Counted from the first letter of the stretch, positions 24,701 through 36,060 are shown. The stretch: 64,000 bases of DNA from Pseudoscleropodium purum (GCA_963969395.1 OZ017795.1:28563063-28627062); one strand, 5' to 3'. Notes: generated by a model from the letters alone, not told the origin. Program-made: numbers and translations.

Positions 24701-26892
24701 TATATATATATACTACAAACATTGAAGGTCCTTATTATATAAAAAACTATAATATAGATACTTATATTATAGTTACAACATAATGATGGAAGGTTTTTAT
24801 AATATAAACATCTATAACATAGGTGTGTAGTCTTCTAAGCTCACATGCTCACACTCCTAGGCTCATATAATAGCAACCCCCATATTGTAAGAACATTAAA
24901 CCTTCATACAAAGCAACACTAAATTGAGACATTAAAACCTCTACTTGGACTATAATATATTGTAATCTATTTCAAGATTCATAATATCTAGCTTTTGACT
25001 TTGAAAATTTCACTATCCAAATAAATATATTTATATTCCTTGTCATATGATCATTTTAAGATTTTGCCAAAACATACCTCAAAGATGATGTCACGTTGTT
25101 GTGTTCTCAAAATTAATAATTCTTTCATTTTTTTTGCAAAAAACTCTTGTTTAAACTTTTCCTATAAAAATTAAGGTAATATAAAAAATTTATTTATTCA
25201 ATAGCATTTAAAACCAAAATTAATCATCTTAGTTGTAGTGTAATTTATAACATCACTTAGGAACTAAATTTTACAAAGCTACATTGACTATTATATTATA
25301 ATTTAAATGTTAACCCGTAAAGGACCAAGTTGTGTTTATTGGCAATATAGTAATTTTAGGCAACTCACTATGAATGGAGTTTTTATTTTATTTTGCTGAA
25401 ATTTTCACACAACAAGGAACCATTTTTTTTTCCCTTGAAGGCCTAATAATTTTCATAGCTTTTGACTACATGATTACAAAGTTATTGTATGATTTGTAGT
25501 TTTTTTTCCTTGGCCTTGAAGTCCAAGCAAATTAGAAAATATCATTTTATAGAAAAAGAGAAATTTTAAACTAGTTCTCTAGATTTATATATGCATGAAA
25601 AGCTTTGAATCATTCCATTTTGATCAATGAGATGAAAATTGTAAGGAGTTTTAGCTTGTGAGGAGTTATGGAATCTCTACTCTAAAATAAACTTTGAAGT
25701 CGTATATTGAATTCAATTTTCAATATTTTTGGAAAAATTAAAATCTTAGGATACAGATTGTTTATTACAACATTACCAATATTGAAATTGTCATATTTCA
25801 ATTCTATAACAAAATTCTCAACAACTTAGTATTTTGAATCATTCTCTATTTTTTTCTACTTACTATTTTTTTCCTATTTATTGGACAATTCAAAATAGGT
25901 ACAAAGAATAAGTAAGCATTATCGGATTAAGAATGTAATTAATAATAAAGAGTTAAAAGTTGCATTTGTATAAGATAGAAAGTCTTATCATCAAGCATTT
26001 TGCATATCAAGCATATTAATTTATCAACTCTTTAATATTACAATAAACTTGACAAATTTGAGGTTCATTAAATTAATGTAAATTTTTTCTAGATTAAACT
26101 AATGCATAAATTCATTTGTTCTTTAGTTTCATTTAAAATTTGGATTGAGTAGAAAATAATAAATATAAAGAAAGATGTGAATGTTTGAAATTTGGATTAT
26201 AGTTATAATAGCAAACAAAATTTAGAATCAATAAAGCCTAGAGTATAAGTTTTTCTTCTATGATGGTGTTGAATTCCAAATGTTTTAATGAATATTTTTG
26301 TACATATATTCCAAATTTCCAAACTAATTAATGTATTCTTGAATTCATTTCATCATAAAAAAACACAAAAGAAGTTTGATCAACATACAATGATTTGAAG
26401 AAATAATAATCCACTCAATCACAAAGAAATTTAGTTTCAAAATACATCATCACAATTTTGGAAATTTGGACTATCCCCTAGTCCTTAAGGAATTAAGGAT
26501 TACTATAAAATGTGATAATGTTTGAAAATACTCCAAAAGCAAGCCCAATGGATTCATTTGACTATCATGCAAAAATTAAAGAGGTAACAATCTCTAATTT
26601 TGAATAGTTTATAATACAATAGGAGAATCCACAACAATTCAAATTGTTTTGTCAATATAAACATCATATTCTAAAATAAAATAAAATGACAAAAATGAAA
26701 TAAGGAAAATAAAAATAAAACCTGAATAGTCTTTTGATCCTTGAAGCGCACAAGAAGTGCATCTTCAATGAGTTGTTTTGTGTTGTGCTTCATTAAATTT
26801 TTCCCCCATACCTTCCAATCCTTCTTTTTAGGTTTTGGCTCCTCCCACTCTAAGTGGTTCTCACTAGGAGTTTCATTCTTCTTTGTTGCCAT
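518..26892 (-). CDS. SPEF2/CPC1-like central-pair axonemal protein, 32 coding exons, 3' end unresolved
   Basis: Homologue of sperm flagellar protein 2 (SPEF2; Chlamydomonas CPC1), a projection component of the ciliary central pair, so it should act in the flagella of swimming sperm. Exons, 5' to 3': 26892-26722, 25161-25078, 24521-24450, 24229-24158, 23739-23500, 20750-20655, 20066-19773, 19148-19077, 18687-18508, 18247-18049, 17842-17744, 17643-17437, 16892-16827, 16506-16331, 15395-15235, 15015-14658, 12280-11966, 10296-10096, 9847-9766, 9603-9491, 9272-9204, 9092-8973, 8626-8531, 8359-8180, 8002-7765, 6566-6475, 6258-6133, 5859-5766, 3726-3551, 2874-2739, 1758-1687, 758-518. All phases agree, giving at least 1,632 codons. 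Introns reach 2.7 kb. The start is the ATG of MATKKNETP. The weakest boundary is the 17643 acceptor. After 518 the gene may splice on, perhaps to a tiny exon at 328-316, or read through to a stop at 472. I found no N-terminal CH domain. Confidence 0.86.
989..1211. mobile_element. CACTA-type palindromic MITE with 3-bp target duplication
   Basis: A 223-bp near-complete palindrome. The left end reads CACTACAAGAGAAAGGGATG and the right end mirrors it as ...CCCCTTTCTCTTTGAGTG. The termini match the CACTACAAGAA ends typical of plant CACTA (En/Spm) transposons. The trinucleotide CTA flanks it on both sides (986-988 and 1212-1214), the 3-bp duplication expected for this superfamily. It is non-autonomous, has no coding capacity, and lies in the last mapped intron of the SPEF2-like gene. 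Confidence 0.78.
1952..2104. mobile_element. Foldback MITE with 8-9 bp target duplication
   Basis: A 153-bp element whose two halves are nearly perfect inverted copies, starting CATGGTTGTCACATTGGAC and ending with its complement. GTTCAATT flanks it directly on both sides (1944-1951 and 2105-2112). If one terminal G is counted as host sequence the duplication is 9 bp. Eight bases suggests hAT, nine suggests Mutator-like. It lies in an intron of the SPEF2-like gene, and its transcript would fold into a hairpin with arms of about 70 bp. Confidence 0.75.
2989..3210. mobile_element. Second CACTA-type palindromic MITE
   Basis: A 222-bp palindrome from CACTACAAGAAAAAGGGATG to ...CCCCTTTTTCTTATAGTG. 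It is clearly related to the element at 989-1211, with the same ends and the same internal GTTTTAAGTGAGTT and AAGTAATGACCTTT blocks. The flanking triplets are TTG and TTC, so the target duplication is imperfect or mutated. It lies in the intron between SPEF2-like exons 29 and 30. Confidence 0.72.
13993..14227. mobile_element. GC-rich hAT-like MITE with 8-bp target duplication
   Basis: A 235-bp island of GC-rich sequence in very AT-rich intron DNA. It begins CAGGGTTGACGAATC and ends CTTCTTGTCAACCCTG, giving perfect 10-bp terminal inverted repeats (CAGGGTTGAC) with weaker pairing inward. The octamer CATCCTAA lies directly on both sides (13985-13992 and 14228-14235). CAGGG-type ends with an 8-bp duplication are the signature of hAT elements. 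The interior repeats GGACG and CGTCCG motifs and has no transposase. It sits in the intron between exons 16 and 17 of the SPEF2-like gene. Confidence 0.8.
15235..18247 (-). CDS. SPEF2/CPC1 exons 10-15: adenylate-kinase-like domain with P-loop, core and lid
   Basis: The P-loop is split by an intron. Exon 10 ends in ISIVGIPHA and exon 11 begins GKTILAKKLATKYGV, giving GIPHAGKT, a Walker A of the form GxxxxGKT. Exon 14 carries GFILDGFPQTKSQVAALEK, the adenylate-kinase core motif in which DGFP is diagnostic. Exon 15 ends with FDPTTNIVYHPLTNPVP, which resembles the lid segment (DPxTGxxYHxxxxPP) of true adenylate kinases. A charged linker (exon 12, rich in Lys and Glu, with SPKSKEETLANML) lies between P-loop and core, as in animal SPEF2. 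The key nucleotide-binding motifs are present, so ATP or AMP binding is plausible; catalytic activity is not shown. Confidence 0.85.
18508..20750 (-). CDS. SPEF2/CPC1 exons 6-9: charged coiled coil and conserved junction before the kinase-like domain
   Basis: These four exons hold a long run of Glu, Lys, Gln and Leu (20066-19773, including EEEEHKHVIDEEKEKEK), as expected of an extended coiled coil. Exon 8 (19148-19077) follows with KRTQKHYNFCFDIILQ, and exon 9 (18687-18508) with INEYRLEVGKNLPINEWRQW and a proline run CPPPPIEPP. The order (basic helix, His-Tyr, then NEWRQWKNLF) matches the stretch just before the nucleotide-binding domain in animal SPEF2, and this is the main landmark for the family call outside the kinase fold. 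The stretch probably packs against neighbouring central-pair subunits; that is inferred from the family. Confidence 0.84.
24664..24853. mobile_element. Small inverted-repeat element with (TA)n core
   Basis: The left end TGTGAGCATATGAGCTT is mirrored at the right end by AAGCTCACATGCTCACA, with one mismatch over 17 bases. The interior includes a pure TA run at about 24686-24712 and other TA-rich blocks. A diverged relative lies at about 61720-61890. It lies in the intron between SPEF2-like exons 2 and 3. The superfamily is not determined. Confidence 0.5.
25310..25900 (+). repeat. Dispersed AT-rich repeat, copy 1 of an inverted pair
   Basis: Starts TTAACCCGTAAAGGACCAAG and includes GGCAACTCACTATGAATGGA. 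Blocks along its length recur in reverse complement at about 29290-29914. It occupies SPEF2-like intron 1. The outer TTAACC resembles the ends of the 577/580-bp elements at 50997 and 60411. No coding capacity seen; the far boundary is approximate. Confidence 0.5.
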
Positions 26893-29800
26893 TTTGTGAA
26901 TCAAACTCTTGTTGCTCCAACAAACTTAGAGCTTGTAATTCAAATGCCTACCTCACATCTCAACCCCAAATCTCCCATAATGCCTCATATAAATCACTAT
27001 TTCATAATCTTAATGTTGACATGTTAAGTTGTCAAGGTAAGATTTGATAGTTAAAGAAGACTCAAATTAAGATTGATAATGATAAAGTCATGACAATGGA
27101 CCTTAATCATGTGTCCAATAAAATTGAGTATGCACATTGTAGTTTACAATTGGAATAATAAAGTTGTAGCTCTTTTGCATATTATGTGAATATTTTGAGA
27201 TTTCATGGCAATCAAATGGTTCAAACTTGCTTGCATAGAGATTATATCAAATAATGTCAATGTTAGCTAGGTCATGAAGCCATCGGACAATACCTTATTT
27301 GTCGTTGACGTATCTTTACAAATTTTCACTTGCTCTTATTCTTCATAACCTAGTCTATTATAAAAATACCTATTTCATTGATGGAAGAACAACCTAATTT
27401 AGTGCACCTTTTTATATTTGAATCTTGTAAAAAAGAGCAAAAAATTATGTGTAGGTAGAACATAAAAAATGAAATACACTTCAATGTGGGTACTCTCTTT
27501 GAAATGTGCACTACAAATTGTTTGATACTACATCCATAGAACATTCCATGGTGCAACGTCTAATTATTTGTAATTCTACTACTTTTATCAATCATATTAT
27601 GCTCATTGATTTAAAAACATTGATTGATAATTTGATATTATACCAAATCTATGTCCAACATCATAAACCTATAACATTATCAAGAAAGCCAAAATTTTTT
27701 TTCATACCTTGCATTGCTAAATGCAAAAGATTTTTCTTTTTTTAGACTCTTCACAAAATGAGTCCAACAACTTACACTTATTTTAGCTATGCTATTCACC
27801 AAAGACATTCTACTTATGACATTATTTTATTTTCATAAAATAAAACATGAATGTGAAATGCAATTCTATGTCTAAGATCCATTGTAAAATTTTAGACCTA
27901 GCTTGTATGTGTATCATGGGAAAAAAACCTTAGAATGTGCAAGAATTGGTTGTCCCTCTTTACTCATATGTTTCATCCTTAATTGCCAATTTGCAAGTGG
28001 ATTTTAGGTAGGCTTGTGTAAACTCTATTTTTGGTGAGATTTTTTGAAATTTTTTCTTAAGATAGAAAATCACATTAGATTTCTTCAAATATAATATTTA
28101 TTTCAATTGTGTTGGAGAATTACGTTTTTTACTACAATAAGCTCAAAATAGGGGAGACTTGACAGCAAAAACAATCGACAAAATCTTGAAATTATTATAT
28201 TTTAAATTTTTTCACTCATACATTATACTTTCATCTACATGGAAAGTTTTGATTCATTCCATTTGGAGTAGTAATGTGAAAGTTATGGAACTTCTTGTTT
28301 TGTAGGCAATCATAGAAACTTTTTAGGAAATTAAAGTATTAGATTTGTTTTTGAAATTAATATGTTGGATTTGAGAAAGAAGTTCAATAGGATTAAGTAT
28401 GCTTTCTAGAACAATTTTGTCATCACTGATATAAGTATGTTTCAATTCCATCTTACAGCTATTAATGATTCATTTTTTCCTTCAATTTCATACTAACTTC
28501 TACTTAATAATTTTTTCGAGAATGAAAATCACGTATTTTTTTGAAAAAGTTCTTTTTTTAGATTTTCAACTCAAATCTTCAATATATATATATTTTTTAA
28601 ATCAAATTTTTAGTGCAAAAATTTGAAGTTAAAAAGATTCAAAGTCAAATAATCTTATTAAGGAATGTGCGTAAAAAATTGCTTTCTTCATTTTAAATGC
28701 AAAATCTTCCAAAATATGTGGTGAACTTTCTTCTCCACATTGTCATATTAGTCTAGTTCAAGATCTTATGATTAAATATGCAAAAAAAAGGCATTAGTAA
28801 AGTTTTTGGTTCTTTGCAATAGAAATGATAATTTTGAGTGTTTTTTTGTTGAAAAAAGGGCTTTGGGTTAACCAATGCAAATGATGTGTCTTTTATAAAC
28901 AATATAATTGGATCAATTGTAGCTTTAACTTTCTAGTTTTGTTTTGTTTTAACCCCCTAAAGTTCCTTGACTATGTTTTGACCAAAAACACTCCAAAACT
29001 GCCATTTTTAGGACAAATATCAAAATTTAGAATAAATTTTTTTTGGATACATACAACTATAGGATCTTGTAGTAAGATGATTTGAAAAGATGTGGAAAAA
29101 ATTTCAGAAATTTTCACTTTGTAGATTGCAAGATATTAGTGTTTGAATTAACAAAAAGCCTTTTTTTGGCCTTGTGAAAAACCGGGCAATAACACTTTAC
29201 AAGGTCACATTTAAAAAAATGTGAAGAAAATGTATGAAGAAAATGTTCAAAATGGTTACAACTCTTTGGATTCATTCTTCAAGGCAAGTTGGACACATGC
29301 TTGAAAATTTTAAGATCATTTGGAATTGTACAACATATAGGAAAAAAATACTAAATAGAAAGAAGTAAAAATGAATCAAAATACTAAATTGATAATAATT
29401 TAGTTATGGAATTGAAAAATGCCAATCCCAAGGGTAGCAATGTTTTAATAAGCAATCTACATCCTATGGTTTTATTTTTTTCCAAAAATATTGAAAATTG
29501 AATAAGATAAAGGACTTCAAAGTTTATTTTAGATTAGAAAATCCATAACTACCCCACCAACTAAAACTCCTCATACCCACCAACTATAACTTTTGACTCA
29601 TTTATCAAAATGAAATTATTCAAAACTTTCCACATATATATAAATCTAGAAAACTAATTTCAAATTTTTATTTATGAAAAAAATGATTTATTTTTATTTG
29701 CCCACACTACCATCCTAGTGAAGAAAACTACATATCACATAATAACTTTTTAACCATGTAGTTGAGAGTTATGAAAATTGTTGGGCCTTAAAGAAAAACC

Positions 29801-30643
29801 TTGTCCCCATATTGTGTGAAAATTTCAGAAAAATAAATTAAAAAATCCATTTGTAGTGAGTTGCTCAAAATCGATATGTTGCCAAAAAATGCAGCTTGGT
29901 CCTTTAGAGGTTAAGTTAAGAATATAATAACTACAAAGTGTACTTAGTATTACCTCCACCATTTATCATAGGGGAATTGATTGTCCTACAAGTGAAACAC
30001 TTTTAAATATCATACTATTTCATCTCCAAAGCTTCATATATACTTTAAAAAGAATGAAAGTTAAAGAATATACACCCACATTTGACACTACTACTATTTA
30101 CAATTGAACATAATTTTTACAATAAAAACATAAATTATTTACATTGGATTTTATTGGCAGGATTCTACAAAACTTTAGCATGCATTACTTGGACACCATA
30201 TGAATGAAGTTATGAAATTTGAAACATTATCGATAGGTGTACCAGAAATTGACACAAGGCTCTCCTAGGCTCTCCTATTCTGGTTTTGTACATCTTGTGT
30301 CGTCTATATATCTAGTTTTCTGTGTCAGTTTTTTTGAACCAAATGTAGGAGTCACATTTGGGGCAGTGATGATTCCCCCAACTATATTTTAGACCTACAT
30401 AGCACGAGTGAAAACATCTCTTTCTGAGGGTTCGTGTTTTGGAACATGCTAACAAGACAGCCCACAACATATCGGATAAGGGATGAAAACATGAAAGATA
30501 TCATTATCCAGCTGTGTCTCTCGAAGGAGTTGGAATACAATGAAGCAAGTTCACCGACTTTCCATTACATCAACAGTTTCTCCCTAGTCTGCAAAACTTG
30601 GGGACACAATGGTCCTAGCATTTCCTGGTCTTATGTTTCAGTT
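26893..30643. other. Spacer between the SPEF2-like start and the taxilin 3' end; no gene seen
   Basis: AT-rich, with frequent stops in all frames. I looked on the minus strand for an upstream exon encoding a calponin-homology domain for the SPEF2-like gene and found none. The stretch holds two dispersed repeats: about 27990-28530 (related to 48020-48660) and 29290-29914 (inverted relative of 25310-25900). The SPEF2-like promoter should lie just above 26892. The less AT-rich end, about 30200-30640, is probably the taxilin 3' UTR. Confidence 0.6.
29290..29914 (-). repeat. Dispersed AT-rich repeat, copy 2 of an inverted pair
   Basis: Reverse-complement relative of 25310-25900. It ends GGTCCTTTAGAGGTTAA, mirroring TTAACCCGTAAAGGACC. 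Shared blocks include the GTAGTGAGTTGC segment and the stretch around CCAAAAATATTGAAAATTGA. It is non-coding and diverged. Confidence 0.5.
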
Positions 30644-33600
30644 TCACGACGCTTCTGGCTCCACAGCGCTCATTGCCTCCTGCATGACAAAGTACGAAAA
30701 TGTAAGTGAAAAGCAACAGGACACCATAGTCTGGAAAATTCGAGTAGAGGCTTTTCTTTCAACCCAGCACTCGGGGTAGTAAATAAAATAAAATGATCGT
30801 TTCATGTGCAGATTCTAGTAGACCGCAAACAGTGGGAGATCATTGAGAGAGAATCATGAAAAAATGCACTGGATGTGCAATCATATCCGACCCATCCTAT
30901 TTGCTGCTATCTAAGGAGCGTAAGAATTATACAAGAAGACTGGGTCGATCATCAAGTAGGTTTACAATCACCAAATCATGAAAAAGACCTCACTTGGTAC
31001 ACAATGACAACTTACGCCATATGACTTCGGATCTGGAAGTAGGATCTATTACCTGAAGAGAGGCTTGAGATGGCAACGTCATAGCCGCAGCAGACTTTCG
31101 CTCTGCTTGCATCGACCGACAAAGTGCCTCCAATCTTTCCTTCTGATTCTTGCTCGTCTCCAACTGTTTTTTCAAAGATACCCTCTGCAGTGTGTCATCA
31201 GAATGATAAGTATTTTTAGAATATTACTCAATACCAATATACCAAACACTTATATATTCAAGAAGTATTTTGGGAGAAGTTAAATGATGACACACGAAGG
31301 CAATATACTCCCGTGAAGTAAAGGCATGGAAAGCACCTAATTCTGTTCTGGCATATATGTTCAACGGCATGAGACGTAACATATTTGTGTCCACGAATTA
31401 AAACTCGCGTGGGTACTGATACTTCTATTGCTTGCATTGCAAGTACTCTGATCCTAATTTTTGAGCAGAAGTATGTGAGGAATGGAAGTATGAGTTACCT
31501 CATCCAGAAGATCAATAACAGTGACATCTGATTTTTCTGCCTTCTTCTTAAGTGCTATATTATCCTTCTCTAACTTCTTGATCGTTTTAGACATCTGATC
31601 AAACACGGGAAACAACCATTAAGTGGTCAACCGAGCATTATTGCTTTCAAGACATTTGCAAGAAACTCTTCGAACTTCTTTGGACTCATAAAGGAGCAAA
31701 CGAATTCAAAATGCACAAAAAAATACTGACTGCCCGAATGGAATTTCAACGATCATTTAATTTTAATTTTTACCTTCTCCATCTCTTTCTTGAAGGTTGC
31801 GAACACCTCATTGCTCTTTGTCAGCGTCTCCTGCCATTACGTAAGAGCATCTTCAGAATCAGTTCATGGTAGCGTTGATGGTGACTAGCATCACAAAAAG
31901 AAGAAACTGTTTGTATTTAAATGATTTAGAAAGTGAAGCTTCACGGTTCCAAGTATTAGGAAAGCCAAAACCAGAGGAGGTTGAGCAAAATTCAAACCAA
32001 AAAATAAACGAAATAACACATTCTATATTTCCTACATACCAGACACAGACGCACCGCAAGAACTTCATCAAGCAATTCAGACGCACATTCAACTACCTGT
32101 TGAAGGACATGAAATTTGGGAGGAAGGATCACATCTTTCAGAACTACACTAAGAGGACGAGTTCTTTCATTCTGAGAGAAACAATAATTTCTCTAACTAT
32201 GGAATGATTGGAAGTACAGACTGCTCAGCTATGGACTACCCATAAAAGAAATAAGTACTTGCCTGAAACTGTTCAAACTTATCGCCATAGAGGGCTAATT
32301 GAGCCCTCAAATCTTGTTCAACTTTTAATTGATGAGCAATCTGCTCCTTATACAGACGTGATTTAGCTTCTTCTTGTGCAACCAACTCTTCCTGCTGCTT
32401 CAGCTTTACCTCAGCAAGCTGCTGTTCGAGCTCCTTAGTCCTTAACTGAAAACCCCCCATAAGAACAAGCTCTGGTCATTCAGAACAAAAACTTCGACAT
32501 TATGCAGATGGAAAATTCTTTATAAAAAGCACACTAGAATGCTACTTTGAGAAAACAAAACAGTCGAGTCTAAAGAGAAGAAAATTCTCCACTGATCACT
32601 CTTTTCGCCTCATTTGGATTTAATTTCATTGCAAAAGGTAACTGAAGCAAGCATACCTGGTGATTAAAGTGTTGATCCCTCTTCTCACACTGCTGAGTCA
32701 GAGCTTTAAGCGTTTCTCGTAACCTAGAGAAAAAAGACACAGCTTATAACACCCCTTTAAAGAATGCACAAAGACGGCTTCTAAGAAACCTTGTGACAAT
32801 AATACCAAGTCAATATCATGCTCAAAATCATGCATACATTTCATTTTCTTTGATCTGCTGCAACCTCTCGTCTCCTTGTTCTTCCAACTTGCTTGTGATA
32901 TCCTGTAATAATCAATGCAATAAAGTTCCATTAATTGATACACAGAAAGAATTGAATACATAGATATCAGACTAAAACTCCATTCTACTGCTCAACGTAG
33001 TGAGCGAACTCAATTCAAACAATTGGAATTCATTTGAAATTCAATTCATGCTCAAGCAGAACTTGAGAACGAACCCCAAACAGGAAATTGACATTAGACA
33101 AGATAATCGCAAAGCGAACATGTGAGCAATTGACGACTACTTGTTACCAAGAAGCTATGAACAACCTTGATGGTATTATGAAACTTTGTGGACAGTTCTT
33201 GACGTTTCATCTGCTCTTCATTGGAGATCCTTCTGCTGTCGTCCTGCAGTTTCGAGCACACAGATGAATGTTGTATTATAATTGGAAGTTTAAATTCTTT
33301 CTAGTGCTCGCAACCCACAAAGAAATACAACCCAATCAATAAAACCGCAAATTATAAACTCGAATACAGTCCAAATTCAGGAAAAGAAGGAAAAGAAGGT
33401 TGCTCACAAAAAGCATCTTGTTCTGCCTCTGAAGTTCTCGACATAAAGATTCCAGTTTCTGTCGAAGTCCACTAACTTTTGAATATTCTCCATAAACTGC
33501 AGCAGAATTTGAATGGGACCTTCATGAGCACAAAATTTCAACATTTTCTCGTATCCAGCAGCTTTTAATGATCATCAACCAGATGTTCTTTAACTAAAAT

Positions 33601-35130
33601 TTTCCAGAAGACCACAACGAACTCCAAATTTTTCGCTCCTCCAAAAGAATATTATAACAGCTGCCAACATGTACTGCAGACCACGAACAACTGCAGCCCC
33701 TCAGAACCTTGTGCTCAATTACTCTGCCCACATGAATACGTACTAGTATCTTTTTCTTTGTTGACCTGCTCCAACTTCCGCTGCAGTGTTGATAATTCTT
33801 TCACTAAGTTTTTCGTCTCTGACACCTGCATCGAGTTGAAGATCGATTAGCATCAGACAACTGACACCACGCCAACTGCAGTAGGCATGGACCACTCAAG
33901 GTACCACATTCAGACATCCACGCAGGAAACATTACATAGAGTCTGGAAGGAATATGCCAAACCTGCTGCAAATACTTGGCGTTAAGAAGTCGAAGCTTTT
34001 CATCAGAGTTTTTATCTGTTCCATCAAGCATTGCCCTCACCTCCTTCACTTGCCTCTTCGTTGCTCTGGCTGTCACACCCAATAACCAAAAATTAACACG
34101 TCATTCTGCAGTTTTAAGAATTCTAAACATCCTCAGCATCCTCATAATTTTACAACACCGCAAATTGTTTCGGCAGACTTGAGCGACTATTCCGGACATG
34201 AATGCCAAGAAACATAATTCAACCGTTTCGTACTTATTGCGAACCAAATGCGTAAACAAAATATACGTGAATTAGGAACGATAGATAGTACAATTAGTGC
34301 ATACTACTCAGCTCACCCCTTTTGGCTGCTTCGTCATCAACTTTCAAGGATCCGGAGGAAGCCACCTCTAATTCGGCGATCTTCAACTCCAACATATCTT
34401 GTAATGGCTCATCATTTGTACTGGGGTCCCTCCGCAAAGTGGCCATAGGAAGATGACTAGTCTGAGAGCTTGAAGGTCTCTCACTATCATCTCCGTCACT
34501 ATCAGTCGCGCTCTCTACATTTCCTTCAACAGGGTCTTCATTGCCAGTGTTTCCTTTGCTAACTGTATCAATTCCAAATAATAATGGCTCTCTTTGAGCG
34601 CCAGCATCGGTTTCAACAAGTGGAGTGGCCTCTCCTCCCGATAGAGGAACGGGAAACCTTCGAATTTTCTCTGATGACTTGTTAACTGAAGTTGCGAAGT
34701 CCGCAGTAGAATTCTTTAAAAACTCACTAAGAACTGGCAGATCTTTCTCTTCTTGTACTTGCTCAGGGGAGTGATTTACATCTGTCTCAGTCATCTCTGA
34801 CGAAGATTTTAAACTATGATCCGTTTCAGGCAAGGGCGTCGCGAGATTTAATTCATTTTTCAAGGCATCTGCGAGCTTAGTTTCTTGTAAGCTAAATCCG
34901 ATTGTGCTGTCATCTGAGCGACTATCAATTATTTCCACTGTATCCGAGCTCTCAGAGGCATTGTCTCTGTTTCTTTCCGTGATATCTGACACTACTGATG
35001 TTGCAACTTCTGGAAAATTCTCTGAAACAGAGAAACCGTCAGGTAAAGACCGTGCTCCAGGGAGGTGGCTAACCATTTCTGCCACTGAACCAGTTTCAAC
35101 TTCAACAGGTGAACTCGGAACAGACTCCAT
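30644..35130 (-). CDS. Alpha-taxilin-like coiled-coil protein, 12 coding exons, 601 aa
   Basis: Taxilin family: long coiled-coil proteins that in animals bind syntaxins and the nascent-polypeptide-associated complex; the plant role is poorly known. Exons: 35130-34317, 34069-33963, 33825-33744, 33496-33408, 33243-33166, 32902-32838, 32723-32657, 32445-32263, 31830-31774, 31594-31499, 31184-31053, 30679-30644. Phases all close on a 602-codon frame. Diagnostic segments are LESLCRELQRQNKML, RQELSTKFHNTIK, TLTKSNEVFATFKKEMEK, KTIKKLEKDNIALKKK and RLEALCRSMQAERKS. Residues 1-271 (first coding exon) are acidic and low-complexity; the taxilin coiled coil fills the rest. The start is MESVPSSPV, 8 nt inside exon 2. 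The last exon adds EAMSAVEPEAS; without that splice the protein would instead run to a stop at 30990. The intron below 32263 is GC-AG. Confidence 0.93.
32263..32445 (-). CDS. Taxilin exon 8, ending at a GC-AG donor
   Basis: Encodes LRTKELEQQLAEVKLKQQEE through YGDKFEQFQ, 61 complete codons. The donor reads CAG|GCAAGT, the classic strong context for a GC donor. Using it joins FQ to ETLTKSNEVFATFKKEMEK in frame, matching the conserved taxilin order. The nearest GT donor, 4 bases downstream (GCAA|GTACTT), would shift the frame, so the GC site is required. Confidence 0.88.
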
Positions 35131-35587
35131 GATACGTTCTGAGCCAAAAACAAACGACAAGTAAGAAAACCATCACTTGCCTCAGATAAATACGAAGTCA
35201 GAGTTGTAGCTACCATGTGCTCAACAATCAATCACAACTCTGAACACCACGAACTCTGATTTTCAAAACTTGGCCGACCAACCACTTCAAGATTTTCATA
35301 ATTAGGTCTCATCTTCTTGCCACTCTGAAACCTAAGTGACAGAACTCTTCCGCCTACTTTTCAACTCTTAAAACACGTCCATCCTTTCCCCCATCAGACC
35401 TCCGCATTATTGCCATCAACGAGAAAACAAATAGCCTATTAACCTCATCGACGATATCATACAACCAAAAACAGCACGACAAAAACGTCCACAAGCTGAA
35501 AAACAATACTCTTGATTAAAAATAACACCCCCTTACAATAAAAACACATTCCAAGGAGCCTTTACAAATAATATTCCCAAATCAAAA

Positions 35588-35636
35588 CCAACAAAAACAT
35601 CAAAAAACATCAAAAAACATCAAAAAACATCAAATA
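35588..35636. repeat. Short tandem repeat, CATCAAAAAA unit
   Basis: About four to five head-to-tail copies of CATCAAAAAA(A) inside the taxilin 5' UTR intron. Simple-sequence array with no evident function. Confidence 0.6.
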
Positions 35637-35967
35637 TCAATACTGAAAGCGAAATTAACCTCCAACGAATCCTCATCAAGCCTAAGGGGGTAAAGACTAC
35701 ATCAGCAACCTAATCCAATAATGCAACCCCGAGTGAAACAAACCTCCCTACTGAACGAACCACAATCAAAAACGAACAAAATTGAAAAAATCCCATCTCC
35801 TCACCAAAAGAAACGCACTCTCCGCCCTACTCGAACACCAGCAAGACCAAAGAAGCTGCACTTTAAAGAAGCTCACGGCACGAACTCTCCCACAGAGGCG
35901 CGAGAAAACAGAAGCGAAAACACAGAAAAAGAACGGCATGGAATGGAATCGAATCGAAGTAACTTAC

Positions 35968-36060
35968 CTGTGGGAGTATTCGGGCAGAGGGATTCAAGTG
36001 TGGCGGAGAAGCGCGTGTGAATAGATCAGCGGAAGGTCTTTTAATCCTTCCCACGGGACT
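35968..36060 (-). other. Taxilin 5' UTR exon and presumptive promoter side
   Basis: On the minus strand a consensus donor CAG|GTAAGT lies at 35968/35967. The matching acceptor GGCTCAG|AACG is at 35138, eight bases above the ATG, giving a 5' UTR intron of 829 bp. The upper edge of the exon is unknown. Above it lie lower-AT sequence and a (GA)n run near 36245-36263, a motif common near plant promoters; its role here is a guess. Confidence 0.6.

Noticed and set aside
24686..24712. Long (TA)n run as a stand-alone feature or origin
   Set aside because: Simple microsatellite lying inside the 24664-24853 inverted-repeat element.
30990..31052. Taxilin ending by read-through as VIDPTSRSEVIWRKLSLCTK
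   Set aside because: A good donor CAG|GTAATA sits at 31053, and a phase-matched terminal exon with a stop exists at 30679-30644. Read-through remains a less likely alternative.
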